Assembly: GCA_019828565.1 (NCBI GenBank)
Contig: JAHDYR010000005.1
Coordinates: 868,001 to 932,000, forward strand
Direction of reading: 5' to 3'
DNA length: 64,000 nucleotides
Origin: Carpediemonas membranifera
Taxonomy: Eukaryota > Fornicata
Shown here: one piece after another, positions 37,933-47,520 of the stretch
How positions within the stretch are numbered: position 1 is the stretch's first letter
How the letters are laid out: each line of letters starts with the position of its first letter
Position numbers and translations under genes: made by a program
Notes under the pieces: model-generated
Database searches by the model: none
Seen by the model: only the letters and a program-made list of their open reading frames with translations
Told to the model about the DNA's origin: nothing

Positions 37933-39066
37933 TTAGCCAAGGAACTCAGCGTCCATGGCCTCGAGCTCCTCGATCGTCAGCAGCCCGCGCCTCGACACGT
38001 ACCCTCGCACGAGCGACCAGTCGCCGCTGATGGCGTAGAGGGTGACGACCCGCCCCTTCTCCAGCTGGACGTCCTGGGTCGGCTTGTGCCACGGGAGCCC
38101 ATACAGGAACTGCGTCTCGACGTCATGGCCGACCGCCCGCACGGTCGTCTCGATGAGCTCGGGCCAGCCAGTGGCGATGGCCAGGCCCTTCTCGCACACC
38201 ACAGCGCACTCGAGGAAGGCCGCCTGCAGCTCCTCCTCGGTGCCCCAGTGCTGGGCCGCGGCCGGGTCGCCGGCCTCGTAGGAGTACGCCTTGCCGCGGA
38301 CCAGGCGGATCTCACCGCCCTCTTGGGCAATCGTCTGGGCGATCTCGACAGTGTCCTTGAACTCAGCCTGGTGGGCGATGCGGATGCCGTGGGGCTTGGA
38401 TGTGTCGAGACCCAGGGCGCGTAGGGCGTTGATGTAGCTGGCAACCGTCTGCTCGCGATACTGGCGCTGCTCGATGTCAACCTCAAGGCCTACGCCGAGC
38501 TCGTGGCAAAGCTTGGCGACGAGGTTGAGGTTGGACTCAAAGAGATCGGGACTGATCTCCATGCCGAGCTGGGACGGCTTGATCGAGATGCTGCCGACCA
38601 CACCGGCTTTGGCCATCATCCGGGACAGTTTGATGTACTTGGCAGTGTCGGCAACGGCCTTGTCCTCCTCGCCGGCGCGGTAGTGCTCGCCGCCGATGTT
38701 GAGGAGCATGCGGTAGCCTTCCTTGTTGAGCGCCAGGCTGTTCTCGATGGTCTCCTCGAGTGTGAAGCCGACAGTGAGGGACTGCGTCTTGGCAATGGCC
38801 GCGGCCAGCGTCTCGGTCTCTGTCGCGCGGTGGTTGGCAAGGAAGGGGAAGCGGCGGTTCATGTAGTTGCAGGTCTCGGAGCCGAAGGGACGATCACAGA
38901 GGTCGTATTCGTTCAGGAGGCTGTAGAGCTTGGATGGGAGCTCAACCGAATAGAAGTGCTTTGTGTTGGAGAGAAGCGTGTCTCCAGAGAAGTCCCGGAG
39001 CGTGGGATAAAGGAGGACGACATAAAGGAAAATCACGGATAGGACGAAAGCGTGCCAAACTTTCAT
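37933..39066 (-). CDS. Proline dehydrogenase-like protein with N-terminal anchor
   Basis: 377 residues from the ATG at 39064-39066. Residues 5-22 (HAFVLSVIFLYVVLLY) form a signal anchor. The barrel follows PRODH/PutA: GSISIKPSQLGMEIS (family SvKLTqLG), LEVDIEQRQY (iDmE), then GGEIRLVRGKAY (iRlvKGAY). PRODH oxidises proline with FAD and is usually mitochondrial. The anchor here, in a lineage with reduced mitochondria, suggests an endomembrane location (inference). The usual KGAY is RGKAY with one extra residue, so activity is not certain. The frame is open upstream to 39186 but the anchor sits at this Met. Confidence 0.82.
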   Translation of the reverse strand: MKVWHAFVLSVIFLYVVLLYPTLRDFSGDTLLSNTKHFYSVELPSKLYSLLNEYDLCDRPFGSETCNYMNRRFPFLANHRATETETLAAAIAKTQSLTVGFTLEETIENSLALNKEGYRMLLNIGGEHYRAGEEDKAVADTAKYIKLSRMMAKAGVVGSISIKPSQLGMEISPDLFESNLNLVAKLCHELGVGLEVDIEQRQYREQTVASYINALRALGLDTSKPHGIRIAHQAEFKDTVEIAQTIAQEGGEIRLVRGKAYSYEAGDPAAAQHWGTEEELQAAFLECAVVCEKGLAIATGWPELIETTVRAVGHDVETQFLYGLPWHKPTQDVQLEKGRVVTLYAISGDWSLVRGYVSRRGLLTIEELEAMDAEFLG

Positions 39067-39208
39067 GCGTCTGGCTGGTTGTGCCACGCAGGATAAGAAT
39101 TGTTGAGTCCAAAACACAGTGATCCGAGCAGCATCAGGATCGCAGTGTGGTTCATCATACTCTATCAATCGTGCGCTGCATATCACGCGCGCTGCAGCGC
39201 GTGCTTGC

Positions 39209-39691
39209 TCAACTTAGCAAGTTAATGATAGTGGAAAGGAGATTGTTGATCTCTATCTGATCTGAAGTTGCATCGAAGGTGCACCAAAGGATGTTCTCGC
39301 TGGCGCTCTTATCTCGGTGAGAGAGATTGAGAAGTATGTCTCTCTGCTCGGGATGCCGACGTCGCCGTTCAACGCGCCATGGAGCTCCCTCGCACGCGGG
39401 ATTCCGGCAGAGCATGGTGCGGTGTGTGTGCATCACACGTCTGAAGTGTGCTTTGCAGTATGGGCACACGATGGAAGTGCGGAATTCGGAGACCATCGTG
39501 ACAATCACGACGACGTTGTGCCGGAGCATGATGCCAGGAAGAGAGTAACAGACGAGCACAGACGCGAAAGAAGACAGCAGCGTTCGACACAGACGAACAG
39601 ACGACGCATCTTTTCGTGCAGACCGACGACTGAAAGCACGAAAGCCAGCATTGATTCCAAGCACCACCGCCTCTCGGTGAACATAAAACAT
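39209..39691 (-). pseudogene. TnpB/Fanzor-like zinc-ribbon relic
   Basis: 160-codon frame. Features recall the C-terminal end of RuvC-type TnpB/Fanzor or related transposon proteins: VLGINAGF, a strand VVVIVTMVSEFRTS, then CPYC, about 15 residues, CRNPAC (a four-Cys zinc ribbon), and HRDKSASENIL (family RD..AA.NI). The N-terminal half of such proteins, including the first RuvC Asp region, is not present, so this looks like a fragment. Assignment is by motif only. It starts directly after the stop of another gene relic (39694-39800). Confidence 0.4.
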
Positions 39692-39693
39692 GT

Positions 39694-39800
39694 TTACTCC
39701 TCATCCTCGCTAACCTCTTCGACCTCCGCGTTGTCGCGCTTGCCCTCGAGCCCCTCGGCGTCCTCCTCGCTCTCGCTCGCGCTGTCCTCCGACGGCTGGT
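39694..39800 (-). pseudogene. Relic 3' end with acidic tail
   Basis: A minus-strand frame of about 36 codons, rich in Glu, Ser and Asp, ends in SEDEE and a TAA inside AGTAAA, as at true gene ends here. Upstream a stop interrupts it, but a neighbouring frame (AKGTWHFAVYE) continues sensibly. This suggests a gene end with an indel. Source gene not recognised. 39801-40050 holds nothing else that I can support. Confidence 0.35.
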
Positions 39801-40050
39801 GGTTTCATAGACTGCGAAATGCCAGGTGCCCTTGGCCACGACACACCCACGGCATGGGGATGACGCCAAGCAGACCGGGCATGGACTAGTGAAGATTGGG
39901 GGTGGTGTCCAGAGGGGCCGCGGCAAACACACTCCATCAACATACTGGGAAGAACAGCACTCACGGAGTCTATTGTATGAATATTTATGTACGAATCCGA
40001 TGAATTATGCGAGTGATACTGTATAGTACATGCAAGGAGCGAGAGGCAGG

Positions 40051-40689
40051 TTAAGCCTGCTCGCTCACGACCGTGCTCACGATCACGCCAACGATGAGAC
40101 CAACGACGACGACGATAGCCCAGTAGACGATGCAGGGAATGAGCAGGATGACCGAGACGATGATGCCCCAGGCGAGCTGGACGGCAAGGTAGATCGTGCA
40201 CGGGATGATGAAGCAAATGGGGATGAGGCAGATCGCGGCAAGAACGGAGGCGATGCCGAGAACGCCGAGGAAACCGACACCGAGGGCGGCGACGTTGAGA
40301 TCGGTGAAGTAGACCGAGAACGACTCGGTGCAGGCCTCGGCAGAGAGCGAATCGGTGATGCAGAAGCGGAAGGGCTTCTCCATGATGGCCTCGGAGTAGT
40401 TTCCGAAGTCAACATCGCCGAGCTCGACGGTGGCGTTGTCGATATTGCTTGTCGTCCAGTAGAGGACCTCCTCAGAAGCGGAAGAATCCATCATAGCCTT
40501 GAGGGTGATGTTGTACATGGGAGTCATGGACTCAGTGGTCCAATCAAGCTCGATAGTGGAAGTGGGAACAGTCAACTGGCGCACAGAGGCAAGAATGTTC
40601 TTACTTGTGGACTCCATCGTAACGGCGCTGAACACAGTGGACACGAGGACCATAAAGATAAGAAGAGAGAAGGAAAGAGAGGCCCTCAT
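40051..40689 (-). CDS. Secretory membrane protein, hypothetical
   Basis: 212 residues. A signal peptide (LSFSLLIFMVLVSTVFSA) precedes a luminal domain of about 100 residues with two Cys and N-glycosylation-type sites (YNIT, NYSE). Two or three long hydrophobic segments cover 132-205, the C terminus being SEQA. No family recognised. It lies in the spacer of inverted repeat R4. Confidence 0.65.
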   Translation of the reverse strand: MRASLSFSLLIFMVLVSTVFSAVTMESTSKNILASVRQLTVPTSTIELDWTTESMTPMYNITLKAMMDSSASEEVLYWTTSNIDNATVELGDVDFGNYSEAIMEKPFRFCITDSLSAEACTESFSVYFTDLNVAALGVGFLGVLGIASVLAAICLIPICFIIPCTIYLAVQLAWGIIVSVILLIPCIVYWAIVVVVGLIVGVIVSTVVSEQA

Positions 40690-41100
40690 GGGTATGGAGA
40701 GAAATATATGCTGTTGAAGTGAAAGTGAGCCTTCCCAAAACTGCGGCTGGAAAAAACGGAACTATTTTTGAGATTAACAGACCAGGTCCTTCTCGACGTG
40801 AAAAAAGAGAAATATGAAGTTAAGAGGAACAGAGCCATAGGCTGTGCTTTTTTCGAACTCGCTACAGGCTCCTATGAGCTGACGTCGCCCCATGCCCCTA
40901 GCATTCAGCTATATATAGTAAGAAACGAGAAACACAGCAGGTGAGCGAGGCATACCATTGTACCGCGTGGCCACGCGGCTAGCGCGACTGGGATGCATCC
41001 GGAGATCAATCAGATCCGAGATTTGATGAATTCCATCGATGCTATGACGCCACACTTCAGCAGAAACACCTTCACAGGTTAGCAAGCTACACAAGCAGCA
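40690..41100. other. Intergenic with MLF promoter
   Basis: 411 bases between two divergent starts. The part from 40983 is R4 arm and presumed MLF promoter. The rest is AT-rich with no gene seen. Confidence 0.4.
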
Positions 41101-41700
41101 ATGTTCAGCAGGTATGTTCCTGACAGCTTCAAACGCTCACACAGATCCATGTTCAACGTTTTCGACTACTTCGCCCCCATGCCCCGCGTCTTCCTTGACG
41201 GCGGCTACTACGTCCGCATCCCACGCGAGTACGCAAAGCAGGAGCCCCGCGAGGAGCAGCCCGCTCCACAGACCGCGCCCTCTGTGCCGAAGCCGGAGGG
41301 CAAGCCGGAGGAGAAGGCCAAGACCAACCCCAAGCCGAGCCGGACCGAGCCGACGCCCGAGGAGCAGCGCGAGCCACCCGCCGCACCTGCCCGCGAGCCC
41401 GTGATCCGCTTCAGCTCGACCACGACCAGGACCGTCAACGGCGTGACCGAGACGACCCGCACCGTCCGCGGCGCCGACGGCAAGACGACGTCTGTCCACA
41501 GCCGCGCCATCGGCGACCGCGCTGTCGAGCTCATCCGGGAGGACGACGGCAAGGGCGGCCAGACCGAGACGCGCACGCTCATCGGCATGCACGACGACGA
41601 CGCCGCCAAGTTCGACGACGACTGGGCTGCGGCGGCGCGCGGCCTCCCTGTCATCGGGCGCCACGGCTTCCGCCGCATGCTCGAGAACAGCAGGGCGTAG
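41101..41700 (+). CDS. Myeloid leukemia factor-like protein, copy B (intact)
   Basis: 199 residues. Same protein as copy A with the intact C terminus after DDDW (AAAARGLPVIGRHGFRRM). MLF core at about 105-175: TTTRTVNGVTETTRTVR, HSRAIGDRAVEL, HDDDAAKFDDDW. N-terminal third with FAPMPRVFLDGGYYVRIP, then a Pro/Glu/Lys linker. An AGTAAAT lies immediately after the TAG stop. Likely the functional gene of the pair. Confidence 0.85.
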   Translation: MFSRYVPDSFKRSHRSMFNVFDYFAPMPRVFLDGGYYVRIPREYAKQEPREEQPAPQTAPSVPKPEGKPEEKAKTNPKPSRTEPTPEEQREPPAAPAREPVIRFSSTTTRTVNGVTETTRTVRGADGKTTSVHSRAIGDRAVELIREDDGKGGQTETRTLIGMHDDDAAKFDDDWAAAARGLPVIGRHGFRRMLENSRA

Positions 41701-41706
41701 AGTAAA
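41701..41706 (+). terminator. AGTAAA poly(A)-like element after MLF copy B
   Basis: Starts at the base after the TAG stop. Confidence 0.5.
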
Positions 41707-41915
41707 TGAGTAGTTCGTGTGTTGGTTGGGGGTTCGCAGGTCGCTGGTGCGGCGGTTGGACCTGGATACATTCACAACGGAATTTACGGACGCGGTTGAG
41801 CCCACGCCGCAGCATATTTCAGACAGTGGAACAGCCTTGGGTCGCCTCTGTGTCCCAGAATCCACGGGGTGGTCTTGGCACAGTCACGCGAAGTCGCGTC
41901 GAGCAGGAGCGAACG

Positions 41916-43622
41916 ATGTCTGAAGGGGAAGCGTGTACAGAAGTGTCCTCGACGGGGTATGAATCGCACGATTCGCCCTTGATTTCACCTCAGACCGCCT
42001 CAGTAACAGCTGTGAATTGTAGCGAGAAGAGCGATTCTTCTTCCAATTCGGCTTCCGAGACAGAGGAATGTGGCGATTCATGCAGTGAGAAGGAGCAGAA
42101 ATCGGAATACCATGTGCTTCAAGTGTCCGACGATCTCCTTTGTCCAGACGAGGTTGAATCACAGAGCAGTGAATGCGACGAGGAGAACGCACCCGAGCCT
42201 GCTCTTCCACTGGACAGCGAGGCTGCCCCTAGCTACAGCACAACCCAGCGCGTTGTCCTCCTGGCCCTCGCCCTGTTCAACGTCTTCCTGGCGGCCGGCT
42301 CCGTCCTTGGGTTCAGCTCGTTCTTAGTCATCGTAGAGCAGCGCACAGATGCATACGTCGACCGGTGTTCCAACGGCGAGACCTCGTGCGATGAGCGGTC
42401 CGCTTACCTGTCGAACATCATGAGCCTTGTGGTGTTTATGAACTCAATGGTCACAGCCCTCGTCGGCCTCACAGCAGATCGACTAGGGACAAAGGTCATC
42501 GCATGTGCCTCCACCGCTGTCGTCATGCTGGGTGCCGTGCTGTTCGCGTGCATCCTGCCGCTGTGGGACGCCGTGCCTCTGGGCAAGGTACTCTTCATCC
42601 CAGCCGCACTGCTGGTCTTCGCAGCAGGGCCACCCGCACAGATCGCACTCTTCTCCATCCAGAACCTGTTTCCCCGTCACCGTGTGGTTGTCTCGGGCTC
42701 CATCACCGTTGCCTTTGCCTGCGGACCCGTTACGTGGCTCGTGCTCGAGTATCTCACGAGGGACCTCCCCGTCTGGTTCGCTTTCGCATTCTACGCTGTC
42801 CTGAACGCCGGGCTAGTTCTGGCCGGGCTCTTCGTCTGGCCCTGGACCCGCTTCGTCACCCCAGCCGCCGAGGCCCACACTCCCGCCGAGCCCGACCAGT
42901 CAGATGACTCCACCGAGCCCCCGACCATGACCCGCCGCATGCTGAGGGTGCTGCTGGATATCCCAACGGTACCCCCAAACGAGCCGTTCCTCCACACACT
43001 GGTGCACCCGGCCTTCGTCATGCTCACCCTGCTCATGTGTGTTGTCGTGCCCGTCAACTCCTTCACCACCAGCATCATGTACTACCAGGTCAAGGCCACG
43101 GGGGCGTCCGACGCTGTGGCGGCCAACTACCAGACAATCATGGGCATCCTCCAGCTCTTCGCGGTCCTTATCCTGCCTGTTCAGGCCATAGGCAACCGGT
43201 TGGGCCCGTCCGTGACACTACTCCTGTCCTTCGTCGCCCTATCAGTGCCCATGCTCGGCCTCATGGTCCTCATCAGTCTCTTCCACGCCCTCCGGCCCCT
43301 GTTCTTCGTCGTCTTCATCCTCATGATGCTCTGGCGCGGCCTGACCTTCGCTAACGTCTGGGCGCTCCTGCCGTACTTCTTCGGGTTTGCGAACTTCGGC
43401 AAGACCATGGCATCGATGGTTTTCGTGTTCTCCATTGCGTCTCTGTCGACCTTCCTTCTCAACTACATCACATTCTCCCTGTTCGGTGGCAGCTTCCTTG
43501 CTGTGAATCTGATACAGTTCATCGCGCTTATCATTGCGACTTCCTGCCCCATCGGCGTCTTCATTCTCGACATGCGGCGTCGGGTTCGTCGTCAAGCCCG
43601 GAGGAAACTCACTATTGCTTGA
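41916..43622 (+). CDS. MFS transporter, SLC43/FMP42-like
   Basis: 568 residues from the ATG at 41916. A cytosolic Ser/Glu-rich N-terminal tail of about 105 residues is followed by 12 predicted membrane helices. TM1 contains AAGSVLGFSSF. A loop with two Cys (DRCSNGETSCDE) lies before TM2, as in SLC43/FMP42 proteins. The MFS motif after TM2 appears as GLTADRLGTK. A central Pro/Glu loop separates the halves. SLC43 members carry neutral amino acids in animals; the substrate here is unknown. Plasma or endomembrane location. Confidence 0.78.
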   Translation: MSEGEACTEVSSTGYESHDSPLISPQTASVTAVNCSEKSDSSSNSASETEECGDSCSEKEQKSEYHVLQVSDDLLCPDEVESQSSECDEENAPEPALPLDSEAAPSYSTTQRVVLLALALFNVFLAAGSVLGFSSFLVIVEQRTDAYVDRCSNGETSCDERSAYLSNIMSLVVFMNSMVTALVGLTADRLGTKVIACASTAVVMLGAVLFACILPLWDAVPLGKVLFIPAALLVFAAGPPAQIALFSIQNLFPRHRVVVSGSITVAFACGPVTWLVLEYLTRDLPVWFAFAFYAVLNAGLVLAGLFVWPWTRFVTPAAEAHTPAEPDQSDDSTEPPTMTRRMLRVLLDIPTVPPNEPFLHTLVHPAFVMLTLLMCVVVPVNSFTTSIMYYQVKATGASDAVAANYQTIMGILQLFAVLILPVQAIGNRLGPSVTLLLSFVALSVPMLGLMVLISLFHALRPLFFVVFILMMLWRGLTFANVWALLPYFFGFANFGKTMASMVFVFSIASLSTFLLNYITFSLFGGSFLAVNLIQFIALIIATSCPIGVFILDMRRRVRRQARRKLTIA

Positions 43623-43764
43623 TTCCTTTGTAAATATGCGGTTGACTGGCCATGTGACTCAATGTCGGGTGTGTGTACGGTGTGGCTGGCCAGAAGCAAC
43701 TGGGATAGAGTCAAGATCTTGAAAAATCGTGTCGATCTTTTCAAATTCATTCGAAAACAACCAA

Positions 43765-46700
43765 ATGGCCTCGTTTGGCCGAAATAACATGGACGACGCC
43801 TTGAATGCGCTGGATCGCACTGGATATAGCCACTGGTCTAACCATATGCTCCTTTCGGAGGGCACAACTGACAGCATCGGAGCACAACAGCTGTTCAAGA
43901 TGTTAGTCGGCGGAACTGGCGGCCTTTTCCTCCCAATTCATGGTGAATTCGATCGAGTCCGTCAGCTAAGTCGATCTCTGCTCGAGCTGCTCACTCCCGA
44001 GACCAGCAGTGAGCTATCGGCGACGATGGACCTCCTGACCGTGTTAAACACCACAGTCGTACGAGGCCCTGGCCCAGTGGTCCTCTATCCCATCCTCAAC
44101 GTCACTATCGCGGAGGGGCATGCCCGTGTGGTCCCCATTCTCACTGTAGACCCGGTGGGATTCACGAAGGACGCCCAGGCCACCGTGCAGAGCGGAGCAC
44201 TTGCTCTAGAGTCCGTCAGGACCATCGTTGGAGCAGCCCAGGGCGTTAGTGTGGGCAATCAGCTGCCCTCTTCGCTTCTCTCGAGCGCCGAACAGGGTCT
44301 GGCTTCGTTGGATGTCGCCGAGCTCGCCAAGACTGCCGCTGATGATAACTTCTTCTACCTCGCCGCAGTGACCGATAGGATCAAGCTCATCAACAGCCAG
44401 ATCAATGCGGCGCTCCCCCGCATCCCCTGCGCCTACAAGGGCACCCTCACCTTGGCCTTGTGGCCGACCACACCCGCAGCCAGGGACCGCCTCACGTTCA
44501 CTCACTTCCTGCACTTGCTCAGGGACCGCGTGCTGATCGAAGCACACATCCCTTTCCGGCAGATGGTCGCCGATCGGGCGATGTTGACCACCGTTGACCT
44601 GAATCGGATTAAGGTGGAAGACCTCGCCCCGGCCGCCCAGACGCTACTGAGGTCCGACACCGCGCTTCCAGACCTGTCCAAGTTCAATGCATTCACGGAG
44701 GCCCTCGGAAAGGCGTTCCGTCAGGCCGACCTACCCCAGCCCGTCATGTCGTGGGCCGGCTTCGTCCTGACCCGAACAGACGGCCGCCCCACCCTCACCG
44801 CCCACGGCGTCCCGGTCGACCTGCCAACTAACCCGGTGCCCGACCCCTTGGCGGACCTGGCGCGGGCCCTGGGGTGTGTGGACCCGTTTGCCATCACCAC
44901 ACCGCTCGTGCCGCCACTTTCGCCTGGCAGCAAGCATGTAGTAGAGCAAACCAGGGCCAGGAACACGGGGGAGCTGGCCAGGCCGTTGTTCGTGTGGCTG
45001 GGGGAATCTGTGCTGACCGGGGAGCTCAAGCCCGTCATCGACGGCTGCGAGGGTCTTTACCCCGTCCGGAAACCACTCCGTGCCGTGCTCGACCTGACGA
45101 TCTCCAAGGCGCAGCTCGTTGCCGTCGCCCACCTCTCGCCGAGGGTCAAGGCGCAGCAGCTCCTGCAGGCCCTCGGGCAGCGTGGAGCCCTCGTCGACCC
45201 GACCCACTGCATCCTGGTGCGGTGCCCGACCCCTACCCTCGCCATGGACGTCGCCGCGTTCGAGTCCATCAAGCAGACGAAGGACACCGTGCTCTCCACG
45301 GCCCGCAGCTTTAGCGAGCTCCCCTCCCCAGCCGAGCGGCAGCTGGACGAAACCGACGTCACAGCCATCCAGAACCACGTCGGCTGGGGGCAATGCCACC
45401 AGGTGTTGGGCGCGATGATGGGCATGGTGACGGCGATGCAGGCCCGCCTCGAGGCCTTTGAGGCGACGCAGCAGCTGATCGTGGACCGCCTGGCGACAGT
45501 GGAGCAGAAGCTGGACGCCGCCCTGCCCCGTGCCCCATCGCCCATTGAGTGGAAGCCGAAGCACCCCGACTCTAAGTTCAACGAGTACACATCAAATGAT
45601 GAAACCTCGACGATGGCCGACGACGAGGACTACACCGACGACGAGGTGCGCGACTACATGCACCAGAGGCCGCTCCCCCTGCCCGCCCTGCAGGATAGCC
45701 AGCTGTCTACGTCCGAGGTCCAGGACGACGACAACGAGGAGACCCACCCCGTCGTCCAGCTCCACTGGGAGGTGTGCCGCAGGTCCGCCCGGGGCGCGTG
45801 GAGGGCGGCACTGTCCGTGGTGGAGCTCACGGCGTCCACGGCCGGCATGGCGGAGGCCGTCGATGTCATGCGCAGTCTCGAGATCGTGTCGGGCGAGGCT
45901 GAGACGGACGAGGCGATCCGCACGGAGATCCTGTGCCTCGTGGCCCGCGCGGTCGTCCTCTGCATCCGGACCCCGGCCCAGTCCCAGCACGTCTGCAAGA
46001 TGATCGACGCGCTCAGCCACGTCATCCGCGCCCAGTCGTTCAGCCAGGCCTCCATCGACCGGGCCCTGCTGGATCCTGACACAATGGTCCTTGAGAACGT
46101 CATGGCCGTCGTCGACAAGGCCGTGATACCCGCGGCGAGGCTCATGTCCCATCCGATGGTCTTCGCCTGTGTCCACAGAATGGCCGCCGACCCCGAGGCC
46201 CTCTCCGTGCTCCAAAGCGCCGTATCCCGCATGCTGGCGGGCGGGCTGCTTCTGAAGACTCTACAGAGCCCCGCGAAGGGCCTGCCACTGCACCTCAACA
46301 ACGTTGTCTCCTTCCTCTATCGAGCTGGGTTCAACAACTTCTGGGACCACGCGATGCTTTTCCAGACGACCAAGGACAAGGAGCAGGGCTTCATCGCCCA
46401 GGCCGTCATCAAGGGTATGGGCGCGTCGATCCTGCCCGGGCTTGCCCTCGTGCTCGACCGCGTGGTGACCCGTTTCCTGCAGTCGTGCTTCGACCCGGAC
46501 CCGACCTGGTCGATCAACATGGCCACTACCATCCGTGTCCTCGTCGAGGCCGTGCACCTCGACCGGGTCTGCCCCGTCCCGGAGGAGATCATGCCGACGT
46601 TCCACGAGCACGCCCAGGTACTGACCCTCGCGGCGCTGGGGGCGTACACTCTGGCACTGTCCAAGAGAGAGGAGGCCGCGTCACTGCGGGACGCTCTGCG

Positions 46701-47091
46701 GGTGGCGTTCATGGCGTTGCCGCGGTTCGACCTCATCCGGATGCACAACGCTTTCAGCGACGAGACCATTGCGGTGCTACGGACAGCGGCGCCCGAGTTG
46801 TCGGCGTTCAGCTGTGCCCTCAACAGTGTCGTCGGCGACGCACACCGCGTCTATGCCGGGCTCGACACCATCATCACCATATCGGGCAGAGCCACGCCGG
46901 CCGTCCGCCCGACCGGGGAGACGCCGACCTTCTTTGACTACCACTCCTTCTTCCAGGAGGCAGGGCCGACTAACGACGACGAGGCGCTGAGTCCCGCCGC
47001 GAGCATCGACCTGCGGCTGCTGAAGGCGGTGGGGACCGAGATGCTGCGGGAGATCGAGGCGATCCGGACCCGCTACCACCAAGCTAAGTGA
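43765..47091 (+). CDS. Large unrecognised protein with an internal duplication
   Basis: 1,108 residues from the first ATG (43765). No family recognised. Two segments resemble each other: about residues 12-75 (RTGYSHWSNHMLL, QQLFKMLVGGTG, LPIHGEFDRV) and about 850-915 (RAGFNNFWDHAMLF, QAVIKGMGAS, LPGLALVLDRV). A coiled-coil-like stretch (about 555-605) and an acidic segment (about 625-670) divide the N- and C-terminal helical halves. No signal peptide or membrane helix. Low AT content with good third-position GC supports coding. Confidence 0.7.
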   Translation: MASFGRNNMDDALNALDRTGYSHWSNHMLLSEGTTDSIGAQQLFKMLVGGTGGLFLPIHGEFDRVRQLSRSLLELLTPETSSELSATMDLLTVLNTTVVRGPGPVVLYPILNVTIAEGHARVVPILTVDPVGFTKDAQATVQSGALALESVRTIVGAAQGVSVGNQLPSSLLSSAEQGLASLDVAELAKTAADDNFFYLAAVTDRIKLINSQINAALPRIPCAYKGTLTLALWPTTPAARDRLTFTHFLHLLRDRVLIEAHIPFRQMVADRAMLTTVDLNRIKVEDLAPAAQTLLRSDTALPDLSKFNAFTEALGKAFRQADLPQPVMSWAGFVLTRTDGRPTLTAHGVPVDLPTNPVPDPLADLARALGCVDPFAITTPLVPPLSPGSKHVVEQTRARNTGELARPLFVWLGESVLTGELKPVIDGCEGLYPVRKPLRAVLDLTISKAQLVAVAHLSPRVKAQQLLQALGQRGALVDPTHCILVRCPTPTLAMDVAAFESIKQTKDTVLSTARSFSELPSPAERQLDETDVTAIQNHVGWGQCHQVLGAMMGMVTAMQARLEAFEATQQLIVDRLATVEQKLDAALPRAPSPIEWKPKHPDSKFNEYTSNDETSTMADDEDYTDDEVRDYMHQRPLPLPALQDSQLSTSEVQDDDNEETHPVVQLHWEVCRRSARGAWRAALSVVELTASTAGMAEAVDVMRSLEIVSGEAETDEAIRTEILCLVARAVVLCIRTPAQSQHVCKMIDALSHVIRAQSFSQASIDRALLDPDTMVLENVMAVVDKAVIPAARLMSHPMVFACVHRMAADPEALSVLQSAVSRMLAGGLLLKTLQSPAKGLPLHLNNVVSFLYRAGFNNFWDHAMLFQTTKDKEQGFIAQAVIKGMGASILPGLALVLDRVVTRFLQSCFDPDPTWSINMATTIRVLVEAVHLDRVCPVPEEIMPTFHEHAQVLTLAALGAYTLALSKREEAASLRDALRVAFMALPRFDLIRMHNAFSDETIAVLRTAAPELSAFSCALNSVVGDAHRVYAGLDTIITISGRATPAVRPTGETPTFFDYHSFFQEAGPTNDDEALSPAASIDLRLLKAVGTEMLREIEAIRTRYHQAK

Positions 47092-47520
47092 TTTGATACC
47101 GTTAAACTATTCTCTGCGCCTGCTGGTCTGGAGCAGGCGAGCTGATGGCACCGATCTGCCTTTCGTGTCGCATTCATAGCCTCACTTTTCCTTACGGTCT
47201 CGCCGGCAGCACTGTAGAGCATTCGCACCGGAGTTTACAGCGACGGGCATCAGATGGCCAGTAGAATACGATACGATGCTTCCATATTTAGATTCACGCA
47301 GATGTCGAAATGTGTTGCCTCGATCGTCCGGATGGACATGACAGGGTCGGAGTCGGAGTCTCAGGGCGCCTCTGGGGACGTGAAATTTAGCCACGCCGCG
47401 AGAGGCCGTGAATGCTCATGTATTAGCATGCCTGCCTGTGATATCGGCCATGCTCGCTTGAATCACTCAAAATTTCTCTGACAGTCATGACAACGAATGA
47501 CATGCCCATAACTTGAGGAT
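47092..47520. other. Intergenic, 429 bases
   Basis: No gene recognised between the large protein and the MFSD1-like gene. The region upstream of 47521 is AT-richer and likely promoter. Confidence 0.4.

Larger units (their letters stand above)
40983..41755 (-). repeat. Inverted repeat R4, right arm (MLF)
   Basis: Reverse-complement partner of 34891-35667. It ends at GGTGCGGCGG, after which the left-arm flank and this flank are unrelated. The gene in this arm keeps an open frame to a conserved-looking C terminus and is the better candidate for the functional copy. Confidence 0.9.

Noticed and set aside
39185-39202. Palindrome CGCGCTGCAGCGCG as a terminator or origin
   Set aside because: A 14-base palindrome in GC-rich DNA is unremarkable, and nothing around it supports a role.
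39886-39945. A 60-nt GTATGT...CTTCACTAG segment on the minus strand as a fifth intron
   Set aside because: Ends look right, but no recognisable exons lie on either side and the length is unlike the others.
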